The notes beneath the pieces were generated by a model, which worked only from the letters and a program-made list of their open reading frames with translations, searched no databases and was not told where the DNA came from. DNA of 64,000 nucleotides from NCBI RefSeq assembly GCF_013377995.1, contig NZ_CP055305.1, positions 620,001-684,000 of the forward strand, written 5' to 3'. Both the position numbers and the translations under genes were made by a program. Origin of the DNA: Mannheimia pernigra (GTDB lineage: Bacteria; Pseudomonadota; Gammaproteobacteria; Enterobacterales; Pasteurellaceae). Below, one piece after another: positions 33,601 to 46,897 of this stretch (positions within the stretch are counted from its first letter, which is position 1; every line of letters starts with the position of its first letter).

Positions 33601-34886
33601 ACGGTGCAGTGTTATCGAAAAATGATGGTGCAGAAGTAAATGCAGGTGAAGTAGTAGCAAACTGGGATCCGCATACAATGCCAGTTATCTCAGAGGTATC
33701 AGGTCGTATCCAATTTAGCGACATCGTTGATGGCTTAACCGTAACGCGTCAAACTGACGAATTAACTGGTTTATCATCAATCGTAGTACAAGATGTGGGT
33801 GAACGTGCAACCGCAGGTAAAGATTTACGTCCAGCACTACGTTTAGTTGATAGCAACGGTAACGATATCTTAATTCCAGGTACAGACGTTCCAGCACAAT
33901 ACTTCTTACCAGGTAAAGCAATCGTAACCTTAGATGACGGTGCAGAAATCGCAGTGGGTGAAGCATTAGCTCGTATTCCACAAGAATCTGTGGGTACGAA
34001 AGATATTACTGGTGGTCTTCCACGTGTTGCAGACTTATTTGAAGCACGTAAACCGAAAGATCCAGCGATCTTGGCGGAAATTTCAGGTATCGTCTCATTT
34101 GGTAAAGAAACCAAAGGTAAACGCCGCTTGGTAATTACCCCAGCTGAAGGCGAAGCGTTTGAAGAAATGATTCCAAAATGGCGTCAATTAAACGTATTCG
34201 AAGGCGAAATGGTACAACGTGGTGATGTAATCTCTGATGGTGCAGAAACTCCACACGATATCTTACGCTTACGTGGCGTACACGCAGTAACAGACTATAT
34301 TGTAAACGAAGTACAAGAAGTTTACCGCTTACAAGGGGTAAAAATTAACGATAAACACATCGAAGTTATCGTTCGCCAAATGTTGCGTAAAGCAACCATT
34401 ACGAATGCTTACGACTCTGAATTCCTAGACGGAGAGCAAGTTGAAGTCGCTCGTGTGAAAATTGCTAACCGCAAACGTGAAGCTGAAGGCAAACCACTTG
34501 TTGAATTTGAACGTGAATTGCTTGGTATTACCAAAGCATCTCTTGCAACGGAAAGCTTCATTTCTGCGGCATCGTTCCAAGAAACCACTCGTGTGCTTAC
34601 CGAAGCAGCAGTGGCAGGTAAACAAGATGAGTTACGTGGCTTAAAAGAAAACGTAATTGTTGGTCGCTTAATCCCAGCAGGTACTGGTTTTGCTTACCAC
34701 CAAGCTCGTGTGAAAAAACGTGCACAACTTGAAGCAGGCATCGCAGTAGCTCCTGAATACGAAGCTCCAGCTGCAAAAGAAAACTCATTTGTTACTGACG
34801 CAGACATCGAAGCCGAATTTGAATTTATTGCAGATGACGCAACCCAAAGTTTAGCTGCGTTGTTAAATGCGGGTGAGGAAGAGTAA
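30603..34886 (+). CDS. rpoC: RNA polymerase beta-prime subunit, GTG start
   Basis: Catalytic core subunit carrying the active-site Mg. The 1427 residues contain the N-terminal zinc ribbon ([20 protein letters not shown]), the catalytic [12 protein letters not shown] (Asp461, 463, 465), the second zinc cluster ([16 protein letters not shown]) and a long acidic C terminus. The start is GTG 30603: AGGGGC precedes it, and [13 protein letters not shown] aligns with the E. coli N terminus. An in-frame TTG at 30507 lies inside a USS and is rejected. It is slightly longer than E. coli (1407). A strong terminator follows. Confidence 0.98.
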   Translation: [1427 protein letters not shown]

Positions 34887-34902
34887 TTCGTAGCGTATAG
34901 AT

Positions 34903-34938
34903 AAAAAGCCCCCAGAACGAATGATCTGGGGGCTTTTT
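34903..34938. terminator. Bidirectional terminator after rpoC
   Basis: AAAAAGCCCCCAGA pairs with TCTGGGGGCTTTTT (14 bp). It serves rpoC and the convergent DUF6119 gene. Confidence 0.93.
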
Positions 34939-34943
34939 GTTTA

Positions 34944-36527
34944 TTATATGATTTCTATTGGAGTTAAAATAACATCATATCCATCATTCCTTATATTATT
35001 TATAGTATTAAATAAACTTATCTTCGAGAAAGAACTCATATTAAGAGGAAAACCACTAATTTTATTAGATTCTATTGCAATAGCAATTACAACAGTTTTC
35101 TTTGTTTCTTCTGAAATAGTGAAGGCTCTTGTACATTTTTCTCTAAATTCTTTTGAGTTTGCATATAAAGTAGATGCTATATATGCTTGTGAAAATAGGT
35201 ATGAGGATTTTGCTCCCCAGACATTTTTAATGTGAATAAAACGATGTTTACTATGATCATAAAGGTCGGCAAGTTCAATTTTTGACTTTTCATCAGTCTT
35301 AATTAAATTTCGATCAAGTAATAAGAAACCTTTCTGTTTAGAAACCTCATCATTATATATCTGTTCAGCATAAGTTTTTCTATCCTCATTTTTTTCTATG
35401 GAAATAATTTTGTTTTTTATGTCATCAGCATTCCATTTTGGTAGATAATCATTTTCAATGGTAATATTTCTTATTTTATCATCTATAAAAGAAATGATAT
35501 TATCTAAAATATTAAACCATTTGCCATCTAATTTCACGTAATGTTGATTATTTAAAGAAGCTTCGCAAACAATAAGCCTTTCTAGTGAGTTATTGTGATA
35601 AAAATCTTTTTCTCCCTCAGTTGTTATTCCCATAATATGTATATTTAATAGTTCTTTAAGAGATAGATTCATTTGAAAATTTTCTTGAATACGGACTTTG
35701 ATTTCATCTATATCAAGCTCCTTTATTTCGAATTTATTATTTTTAATAGATAATTCATATTCAGAATAATCAAATCGTTTGAATGGATCTGGTAAGTCTA
35801 AGTACAAGGTAGAGTGGCTGCTATTGATATTTTTATAGAACTTATATAGTTTCCTATAACAATTTAAATTTAACTTGTGTATTAATTCCTTATTTTTAAC
35901 TTGTTTATACGATTTTGGCATCTTAATTTTTTCTTCTTGTCCTAGAATTTTATTAATTTCATCAAGCACCTTCTCTATATTTCTAATATCTTTTTCTGTG
36001 CGGAGAACAATGGAGGATTTACCTTGCACTACAAAGTGTTTTCCTGAGAATTCCCCTTTTCCTGATATACTTTTTAATATTTTATTATAGTTTTCATTGT
36101 CGAAGTTAGGGTTATAATTCGCTACACTTCTTTGTATTTGCCTTGTTTGGCTCTTTATAGAAAACTGATGGATAGAAGAAATAGATAAATTATCTATTAA
36201 TCGCAAGGCAACATCTAATCCAAATTCATCTTCAATATACTCTTGAATAATCTTAAACCCATATCCCCCAGTAAGGGCATAAAGGTTATTTTTATAGTTT
36301 ATTAGATAGATAAAACTATTTGAATAATTCTCGAATGATATTCCAGGTGCTAACGGTGTTATAAAATTACTCCATTCAGGAGTGCTTCTTTTATTTTTTT
36401 GTATAAATAAACTACTTTTTTCGTCTGAGAAAATCTTTTCGTATTCATTTATAGAAGAGAAATTATCGAGAGTAAAATGTGATCTTAATTTAAAGATATT
36501 TATACGATTTGTTTTAGTTCTAGCCAT
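34944..36527 (-). CDS. DUF6119 / TIGR04141-type sporadically distributed protein, function unknown
   Basis: I assign this 527-residue protein to the TIGR04141 (DUF6119) family from its layout. There is an N-terminal TPEWSNFITPL segment, then NNLYALTGGYGFKIIQ, EDEFGLDVALRLIDN, and a C-terminal end resembling FPLNMSSFSKISLFNTINNI. No signal peptide, membrane segment or known catalytic motif is visible; it is rich in Lys, Asn and Ile. The family is patchily distributed and often lies among accessory genes; I know of no established biochemical role. The gene is more AT-rich than its neighbours rpoC and hemL and stands alone. A 16-bp palindrome lies 20 bp upstream of the start. Recent acquisition is likely but inferred. 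Confidence 0.75.
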   Translation of the reverse strand: MARTKTNRINIFKLRSHFTLDNFSSINEYEKIFSDEKSSLFIQKNKRSTPEWSNFITPLAPGISFENYSNSFIYLINYKNNLYALTGGYGFKIIQEYIEDEFGLDVALRLIDNLSISSIHQFSIKSQTRQIQRSVANYNPNFDNENYNKILKSISGKGEFSGKHFVVQGKSSIVLRTEKDIRNIEKVLDEINKILGQEEKIKMPKSYKQVKNKELIHKLNLNCYRKLYKFYKNINSSHSTLYLDLPDPFKRFDYSEYELSIKNNKFEIKELDIDEIKVRIQENFQMNLSLKELLNIHIMGITTEGEKDFYHNNSLERLIVCEASLNNQHYVKLDGKWFNILDNIISFIDDKIRNITIENDYLPKWNADDIKNKIISIEKNEDRKTYAEQIYNDEVSKQKGFLLLDRNLIKTDEKSKIELADLYDHSKHRFIHIKNVWGAKSSYLFSQAYIASTLYANSKEFREKCTRAFTISEETKKTVVIAIAIESNKISGFPLNMSSFSKISLFNTINNIRNDGYDVILTPIEII

Positions 36528-36547
36528 AATAATCTATCCTTTAAATA

Positions 36548-36563
36548 TAGGTATATATACCTA
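36548..36563. promoter_or_regulatory. 16-bp perfect palindrome upstream of the DUF6119 gene
   Basis: TAGGTATATATACCTA is fully self-complementary and lies 20 bp before the ATG at 36527, over the expected promoter or 5' end. It is a candidate operator; no adjacent regulator gene was found. Confidence 0.6.
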
Positions 36564-36638
36564 AATTTACTAACCTAACTTGCTTCTGATAATACAAGAA
36601 TTAGCACTTGTACCATCTGATAAATGGTATCTTTAATA

Positions 36639-36757
36639 CAAGCGGTTAAATTCCCTCAAAAATCTGCAAATTTCCCTCAACAAACGCTTGCGTTTGAACG
36701 TTGGCTTTGCCAACGGCTCCGAAGGAGCGAGCGTAGCGAGTAAATCCAACCGCTTGT
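36639..36757. repeat. Widely spaced inverted USS pair with internal palindromes
   Basis: ACAAGCGGTTAAATT (from 36639) and AACCGCTTGTACC (to 36762) are about 100 bp apart, instead of the usual 20-30. The interval holds CGTTGGC/GCCAACG and GGCTCC/GGAGC hairpins and GAGCGAGCGTAGCGAG. This looks like an insertion into a normal USS pair. Confidence 0.5.
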
Positions 36758-36764
36758 ACCTTCA

Positions 36765-38045
36765 CTATAACTCCCCAAACGCCTTATCCGCCGCTTCCAA
36801 CGTGCGAGCAATATCTTCATCACTATGTGCTAACGACATAAATCCTGCCTCAAATGCAGATGGTGCTAAATAGACGCCCTGTTCTAACATTAAGTGGAAG
36901 AAACGGTTGAATTTAGCCGCATCGCATTTCATCACTTCTTGGAAGTTGGTTACTGCTTTTTGTTCGGTGAAGAATAAGCCGAACATACCGCCAACGTATT
37001 GCACGGTAAGTGGTACATTATGTTTATCGGCAAGGGCTTTAAAGCCTTCAGCGAGGGTTTTGGTTTTTTCCGCTAAAATGGTTTCATTGCCTGCTTTCGA
37101 TAATTCCGTTAAGCAAGCCAAGCCAGCCGCCATTGCAATCGGGTTGCCTGAAAGCGTGCCTGCTTGGTAAACCGGACCGGTTGGGGCGATGTGTTCCATA
37201 ATTTCTTTTTTACCGCCGAATGCTCCCACCGGCATACCGCCGCCGATAATTTTGCCGAGCGTAGTTAAATCAGGTGTAACGCCGTAGTAAGATTGAGCCC
37301 CACCAAGTGCGACACGAAAGCCAGTCATCACTTCATCAATAATAAACACTGCACCGTATTGCGTGCAAAGTTCACGCAAGCCTTGTAAAAAGCCCTCTTG
37401 TGGAGGAATACAGTTCATATTGCCTGCAACAGGTTCAACAATTAAGCAAGCTATGTCATTTGGATATTGTTCAAACGCCGCTTTTACTGAATCTAAATCG
37501 TTGTAAGTGCAGGTAAGTGTGTGCTTAGCGAAATCCGCAGGCACGCCTGGCCCACTTGGCTGGCCAAGTGTTAAAGCTCCAGAACCTGCTTTTACTAATA
37601 GTGAATCTGAATGCCCGTGATAGCAACCTTCAAATTTGATAATTTTATCTCGCCCTGTGTAGCCACGAGCTAAGCGAATGGCAGACATTGTTGCTTCTGT
37701 ACCAGAGCTTACCATTCTCACCATTTCAATAGATGGCACTAATTTGCAGACTAATTCTGCAAGGGTGATTTCAGCAGACGTTGGGGCTCCAAAGCTCAAG
37801 CCATTTGGCACTGCTTTTAATACCGCATCAATAATCGCTGGGTGGTTATGCCCCAATACCATCGGGCCCCAAGAGCCAACGTAGTCAATATATTGCTTGT
37901 CGTCGCTGTCGATAATATACGCACCTGTTGCTTTCTTAATAAAAATAGGCGTACCCCCTACCCCTTTGAAAGCTCGAACAGGAGAGTTTACACCGCCTGG
38001 AATCACTTTTTGGGCTTGTTCAAACAGTTTTTCTGACATTGACAT
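36765..38045 (-). CDS. hemL: Glutamate-1-semialdehyde 2,1-aminomutase
   Basis: Makes 5-aminolevulinate, the first committed haem precursor, in the C5 pathway. The 426 residues match E. coli HemL. The protein has N-terminal QKVIPGGVNSPVRAFKGVGG, VSSGTEATMSAIRLARGYTG, FDEV-type IIDEVMTGFRV, and the PLP lysine in TLGKIIGGGMPVGAFGG. It stands alone between the DUF6119 gene and divergent wecA. Confidence 0.97.
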   Translation of the reverse strand: MSMSEKLFEQAQKVIPGGVNSPVRAFKGVGGTPIFIKKATGAYIIDSDDKQYIDYVGSWGPMVLGHNHPAIIDAVLKAVPNGLSFGAPTSAEITLAELVCKLVPSIEMVRMVSSGTEATMSAIRLARGYTGRDKIIKFEGCYHGHSDSLLVKAGSGALTLGQPSGPGVPADFAKHTLTCTYNDLDSVKAAFEQYPNDIACLIVEPVAGNMNCIPPQEGFLQGLRELCTQYGAVFIIDEVMTGFRVALGGAQSYYGVTPDLTTLGKIIGGGMPVGAFGGKKEIMEHIAPTGPVYQAGTLSGNPIAMAAGLACLTELSKAGNETILAEKTKTLAEGFKALADKHNVPLTVQYVGGMFGLFFTEQKAVTNFQEVMKCDAAKFNRFFHLMLEQGVYLAPSAFEAGFMSLAHSDEDIARTLEAADKAFGEL

Positions 38046-38186
38046 AATAATTCCTTTTCAGTTGTAAAAAATTAGCCTCTATTTTACTGAAAAGCCCCCA
38101 TTTTCGCTAAAAAATTTTGTGACTTTGTTGCCTTATGCTATGCTTCTTACCTAATTTTGGACTGATTTTTTTGAGGTAATCCCACT

Positions 38187-39269
38187 ATGTGGCTTACTTT
38201 TTTAACAGTATTTATTGTCTCTTTTCTAGCCTTAATCGTAATGCGTCCAGTGGCGAAATTTGTAAATTTGGTAGATAAACCTAATTTCCGCAAACGTCAT
38301 CAAGGTTTGATCCCATTAATTGGCGGCATCGCTTTATTTATTGGGAATCTCACGTTTTATTTTATGCAATGGCAAGATATGCGACTACCTGGGCTTTATC
38401 TCACTGCGGTGACGATTTTGCTGATTATCGGTGTGCTAGATGACAGATTTGACATAAGTCCACTTCTACGAGCAGGTATTCAGGCTGGATTAGCTGGAGC
38501 GATGATTTACAGTGGCTTATCATTAAATAGTTTAGGTCAGATTATTGCTCCATTTAGTATTGAGTTAGGCTGGCTAGGCATTGTGTTTACTATCTTCGTC
38601 ACGATTGGCGTGATTAATGCCTTTAATATGGTAGATGGGATTGATGGCTTATTGGCAGGGCTCTCGAGCGTTAGTTTTGCTGGGCTTGGCACATTGATGT
38701 TTATTAAAGATGAGCCTGCTTTAGGCTATTGGTGTTTTGCCCTTATATTTGTTTTATTGCCTTATGCAATGTTTAATTTAAGCCTGTTTGGTACAAAATG
38801 GAAAGTGTTTATGGGCGACTCTGGTAGTATGCTGATTGGCTTTACCATTATTTGGATTTTGCTATTAAGTACGCAAGGTCAGGGCTCGCCGATTAGCCCG
38901 ATTACAGGTTTATGGCTGATTGCTGTGCCGTTAATTGATATGGTGGCGGTTATTATTCGTCGTTTGAAAAAAGGTAAAAGTCCGTTCAAACCTGACCGCT
39001 TGCACTTACATCATTTAATGATGCGGGCAGGTTTGAGCTCTCGCCAAGCATTGTTAGTTATTGTACTTTGGGCGGGTTTCTGTTCAAGTATTGGTGTATT
39101 AGGTGAGATTTATTACTGGAACCAATGGGTAATGATGCTGATGTTTATCGGCTTATTCTTCTTATATGTGTATTCCGTTACCCACGCTTGGCGTATTACC
39201 CGTTTTGTCCGTCGTTTAAAACGTCGTGCAAAACGAAGTAAACAAAGCAACTTTAATAACAGTAAATGA
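38187..39269 (+). CDS. wecA: UDP-GlcNAc:undecaprenyl-phosphate GlcNAc-1-phosphate transferase
   Basis: Starts enterobacterial-common-antigen or other surface-glycan synthesis by loading GlcNAc-1-P on undecaprenyl phosphate in the inner membrane. The 360-residue polytopic protein has about eleven hydrophobic segments. MraY/WecA-family motifs are VGVLDDRFDI-type (GVLDDRFDISPL), NAFNMVDGIDGLLAG, FMGDSGSM and the HIHH-like RLHLHHLMMRAG. The Arg/Lys-rich C terminus is cytoplasmic. A terminator shared with glnA follows. Confidence 0.94.
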   Translation: MWLTFLTVFIVSFLALIVMRPVAKFVNLVDKPNFRKRHQGLIPLIGGIALFIGNLTFYFMQWQDMRLPGLYLTAVTILLIIGVLDDRFDISPLLRAGIQAGLAGAMIYSGLSLNSLGQIIAPFSIELGWLGIVFTIFVTIGVINAFNMVDGIDGLLAGLSSVSFAGLGTLMFIKDEPALGYWCFALIFVLLPYAMFNLSLFGTKWKVFMGDSGSMLIGFTIIWILLLSTQGQGSPISPITGLWLIAVPLIDMVAVIIRRLKKGKSPFKPDRLHLHHLMMRAGLSSRQALLVIVLWAGFCSSIGVLGEIYYWNQWVMMLMFIGLFFLYVYSVTHAWRITRFVRRLKRRAKRSKQSNFNNSK

Positions 39270-39334
39270 GTTGGCTAACGATTGTTTATCTGGCTTATAA
39301 TATTGGTGATTTGCGGAAAGTGCCGCGGTGGAAT

Positions 39335-39369
39335 AAATGGCTGAGATTTGAAGTTCTCAGCCATTTTTT
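39335..39369. terminator. Bidirectional terminator between wecA and glnA
   Basis: AAATGGCTGAGA pairs with TCTCAGCCATTT (12 bp), with further T on the + strand side. Confidence 0.88.
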
Positions 39370-39374
39370 ATCAA

Positions 39375-40796
39375 TTATGCGTAATAAAGTTCAAACTCTA
39401 CAGGATGTGGAATTGAGTTTACACGCTCAACTTCTTTACGACGAATACCGATATAAGCGTCAATGAAGTCTTTGCTAAATACGCCACCTTGTGTTAAAAA
39501 TTCAAAATCGTTGCTTAACGCATTAAGGGCATCATCTAAAGAAGACGCAACAGTTGGGATATCTTTTAACTCTTCTGGCGGCAAGTCGTATAAGTTTTTA
39601 TCCATTGCATCGCCTGGGTGGATTTTATTAATTACGCCATCAAGACCAGCCATTAATAACGCTGCAAAGCAAATATAAGGGTTTGCCATTGGGTCTGGGA
39701 AGCGAGCTTCCACACGGGTAGCTTTCGGGCTAGTGACTGCTGGAATACGAATTGATGCCGAGCGATTACTTGCTGAATAGGCTAACAATACAGGAGCTTC
39801 AAAGCCTGGCACTAAACGTTTATATGAGTTTGTGGTTGGGTTAGTAAAAGCATTTAATGCTTTAGCATGTTTTATGATACCACCAATATAATAAAGAGCA
39901 GTTTCAGATAAACCTGCATATTTATCACCCATAAAGACATTTTGACCATTTTTGCTTAATGACATATTACAGTGCATTCCAGAACCATTATCGCCAGCGA
40001 TTGGCTTTGGCATAAAGCAAGCGGTTTTTCCGTGTTCAATAGCTACGTTTTGCACAATGTATTTATAGATTTGAGTTTCATCTGCTTTTAACGTTAAGCT
40101 ATTGAAGCGTGTTGCGATCTCATTTTGACCTGCAGTCGCAACCTCATGGTGGTGAGCTTCAATCACTAAGCCCATCTTTTCCATTAACAAACACATTTCA
40201 GAACGGATATCGTGAGCGGAATCAATCGGGGTAACTGCACAATAACCGCCTTTTTTTAACGGACGATAACCATTATTACCATTTTCAAATTTACGATTAG
40301 TATTCCAAGCTGCCTCTACATCATCAATTTTATACGAAACATTGTTCATTTCAGTGCTGAAACGAACATCATCGAATAAGAAAAACTCTGGCTCAGGCCC
40401 GAACATTACGTTATCGGCAACACCAGTTGATTTTAAATAATTCTCGGCACGAATTGCGATAGAACGAGGGTCACGATCGTAAGACTGCATTGTGTTAGGT
40501 TCAAAGATTGAACAACGGATAGTGAGGGTAGGAATACGAGCGAAAGGATCAACTACAGCAGTTTCAGCAATTGGGATTAAAAGCATATCGGCTTTATTAA
40601 TTGCCTTCCAGCCTTCAACGGATGAGCCGTCGAACATTTTACCTTCCTCAAAAAAGTCTTCAAGATCATTTGCAACTAAACTAACTGGCAGCGACACACC
40701 ATGTTCTTTACCTTTAATATCAGTAAATTTTAATAAGACAAATTTGATATCATTATCTTGAATCAACTTAGATACGTTATCGATTGCGTTTGACAT
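39375..40796 (-). CDS. glnA: Glutamine synthetase, type I
   Basis: ATP-dependent glutamine synthesis; dodecamer in the cytoplasm. The 473 residues contain the N-terminal DGSSVEGWKAI loop, metal ligands in GPEPEFFLFD, AHHHEVATAGQNEI, GSGMHCNMSL, the ATP-site segment NRSASIRIP, and the adenylylation-type Tyr403 in KNLYDLPPEE. No ntrBC genes follow, as is usual in Pasteurellaceae. Confidence 0.98.
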   Translation of the reverse strand: MSNAIDNVSKLIQDNDIKFVLLKFTDIKGKEHGVSLPVSLVANDLEDFFEEGKMFDGSSVEGWKAINKADMLLIPIAETAVVDPFARIPTLTIRCSIFEPNTMQSYDRDPRSIAIRAENYLKSTGVADNVMFGPEPEFFLFDDVRFSTEMNNVSYKIDDVEAAWNTNRKFENGNNGYRPLKKGGYCAVTPIDSAHDIRSEMCLLMEKMGLVIEAHHHEVATAGQNEIATRFNSLTLKADETQIYKYIVQNVAIEHGKTACFMPKPIAGDNGSGMHCNMSLSKNGQNVFMGDKYAGLSETALYYIGGIIKHAKALNAFTNPTTNSYKRLVPGFEAPVLLAYSASNRSASIRIPAVTSPKATRVEARFPDPMANPYICFAALLMAGLDGVINKIHPGDAMDKNLYDLPPEELKDIPTVASSLDDALNALSNDFEFLTQGGVFSKDFIDAYIGIRRKEVERVNSIPHPVEFELYYA

Positions 40797-41122
40797 AGTA
40801 AAATAAGTCCTTGTCGAGAAAAATTAGGGGAATCATACATAAGAAAAAACTTGGCTATCATAGCATTTTTAATAGAGTTTACACAAAAGAAGTTTGAGTA
40901 ATATTGAAAATTGTTGTCAAAATCCAACTGTTAATCTTTTTTAAATTTTAGAGTAATGAAATTACTATTTAGCTAAGTAAAATGAGTGCTACACTTATCG
41001 ATTAGGTATAATAAAAGCAGAATACAAGCGGTTATTTTTAGTGATATTTTTGCTATTTTATAAACATTTTGAATAAAATAAATCCAAACAATAGATTTTT
41101 TATGTTTTTTTGAAAAAAAATC
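40797..41122. other. Intergenic region between glnA and the rRNA locus
   Basis: AT-rich DNA with no gene. It contains the glnA leader on the left, an isolated USS (41024-41032) and an unpaired TATAAT at 41007-41012 without a convincing -35. No riboswitch-like structure was recognised. Confidence 0.5.
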
Positions 41123-41151
41123 TAGACAAGGCAGTTGGAAGTCTATAATAT
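41123..41151 (+). promoter_or_regulatory. Promoter of the tRNA-Arg/His/Pro and probably rRNA operon
   Basis: TAGACA (41123-41128), a 17-base gap, and TAATAT (41146-41151), or TATAAT at 41144 with a shorter gap. A GC-rich discriminator ACGCCTCCG follows, typical of stringently controlled stable-RNA promoters. Confidence 0.75.
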
Positions 41152-41185
41152 ACGCCTCCGTTGCGACGCATTAGCTGAAATCAAA

Positions 41186-41262
<77 letters not shown>

Positions 41263-41289
41263 GAGTCAATGTGGTACTATCAACATAAT

Positions 41290-41366
41290 GGTGGCTATAG
41301 CTCAGTTGGTAGAGCCCTGGATTGTGATTCCAGTTGTCGTGGGTTCGAATCCCATTAGCCACCCCA
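41290..41366 (+). tRNA. tRNA-His (anticodon GTG)
   Basis: Acceptor GTGGCTA pairs with TAGCCAC; an extra 5' G faces the discriminator C, as required for tRNA-His. Anticodon arm CTGGA-TTGTGAT-TCCAG gives GTG. CCA is encoded. Confidence 0.96.
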
Positions 41367-41393
41367 TTTAATTAATACTCTTTGAGTAACTGA

Positions 41394-41470
41394 CGGCGAG
41401 TAGCGCAGCTTGGTAGCGCAACTGGTTTGGGACCAGTGGGTCGTAGGTTCAAATCCTATCTCGCCGACCA
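41394..41470 (+). tRNA. tRNA-Pro (anticodon TGG)
   Basis: 77 nt with encoded CCA. Acceptor CGGCGAG pairs with CTCGCCG; anticodon arm ACTGG-TTTGGGA-CCAGT gives TGG. No terminator lies between it and the rrn leader. Confidence 0.96.
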
Positions 41471-41476
41471 ATTTTT

Positions 41477-41671
41477 TGTTCTTTAACAATTTATCAGACA
41501 ATCTGTGTGGGCACTTGTTGATAGACTTGATTTAAAAAAATATTTTAAAACTTGAAGTCTTAATAGGTGCTTATAACTAGAAATTCATTATTTTTGATTT
41601 CTTGACTTAAGTTAAGTTTAGAAGTTGAAGTGAACTTTAGCTAAGCAGTTTATTGAGCGATTGAACTTTTT
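41477..41671 (+). promoter_or_regulatory. rrn leader with boxA antitermination site
   Basis: TGTTCTTTAACA (41477-41488) and the following TTTATCAGACAATCTGTGTG are almost the same as the E. coli rrn leader boxA region, which binds Nus factors and forms the RNase III stem flanking 16S. Confidence 0.85.
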
Positions 41672-43212
<1,541 letters not shown>

Positions 43213-43318
43213 CCAAAAAAATCAAGTGCGAGGCTAGGCGAGAGTTTAGCGTCGCGACGACAGCAAGTGTTCACACAGATTGTTTGATAGAAAGTAGAAT
43301 AAACAGAAACATCCTTTT

Positions 43319-43395
<77 letters not shown>

Positions 43396-43474
43396 CTCAA
43401 TGACGTGAGTAAGCGAAAGCGAAAGCACAGAATGTGAGTGAAAACTAAAAGGAAGTGGTAAGTCAATGATGTCT

Positions 43475-43550
43475 GGGGATATAGCTCAGCTGGGAGAGCG
43501 CCTGCCTTGCACGCAGGAGGTCAGCGGTTCGATCCCGCTTATCTCCACCA
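43475..43550 (+). tRNA. tRNA-Ala (anticodon TGC) in the 16S-23S spacer
   Basis: 76 nt with CCA. Acceptor GGGGATA pairs with TATCTCC (G-U included); the anticodon loop TTGCACG gives TGC. It follows tRNA-Ile. Confidence 0.96.
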
Positions 43551-43871
43551 AGCATCGTGAGTCGTCATACCTAAGGTAGCAAGCGGTTGAATTTGAGCAA
43601 AGATTTGCAATATTCAATAAAAAAGAGACCGCTTGTTAATTTAGGTATGATGAGAGTCGAAAGACATTATCATCGTTGTTCTTTAAAAATTTAGAAACAA
43701 GCTGAAAAACTGAGAGATTTTCGAAAGAAAGTCTGAGTATGTAATAAAATCTTAGCTGAACAAAAGCAGCTAAGTGTTTAGTTTAAAACAGACTTTAAAT
43801 GTGTTGTTATGTTGTTTTTTCTTTCCTTTGATTGAATTGAAATACAAAAACAAAAACATTTGAGGTTGTAT
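43551..43871 (+). other. Spacer between tRNA-Ala and 23S
   Basis: No gene. It contains a USS-type inverted pair (AAGCGGT near 43582 and ACCGCTTG near 43628) and the second boxA, TGTTCTTTAAAA at 43677-43688. The rest is the 5' strand of the 23S processing stem. Confidence 0.65.
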
Positions 43872-46772
<2,901 letters not shown>

Positions 46773-46897
46773 ACAACGCTCAAGTGTTTTTGAGGACACG
46801 GAAGCGAGATAAACGAAGAAGAATACTTAAGTTGACAGCTTGTTTTTAGATTAGAGAACGAAAAGACAAAAGAGAAGACAGAAAATCAACAAGATTT

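Noticed and set aside
34921..35235. + strand frame of 104 codons after rpoC
   Set aside because: It lies in the rpoC terminator and antisense to the DUF6119 gene; its hydrophobic look comes from AT-rich antisense codons.
39266..39466. 66-codon + strand frame after wecA
   Set aside because: It contains the wecA/glnA terminator and its second half is antisense to the glnA 3' end; there is no RBS and no recognisable protein.
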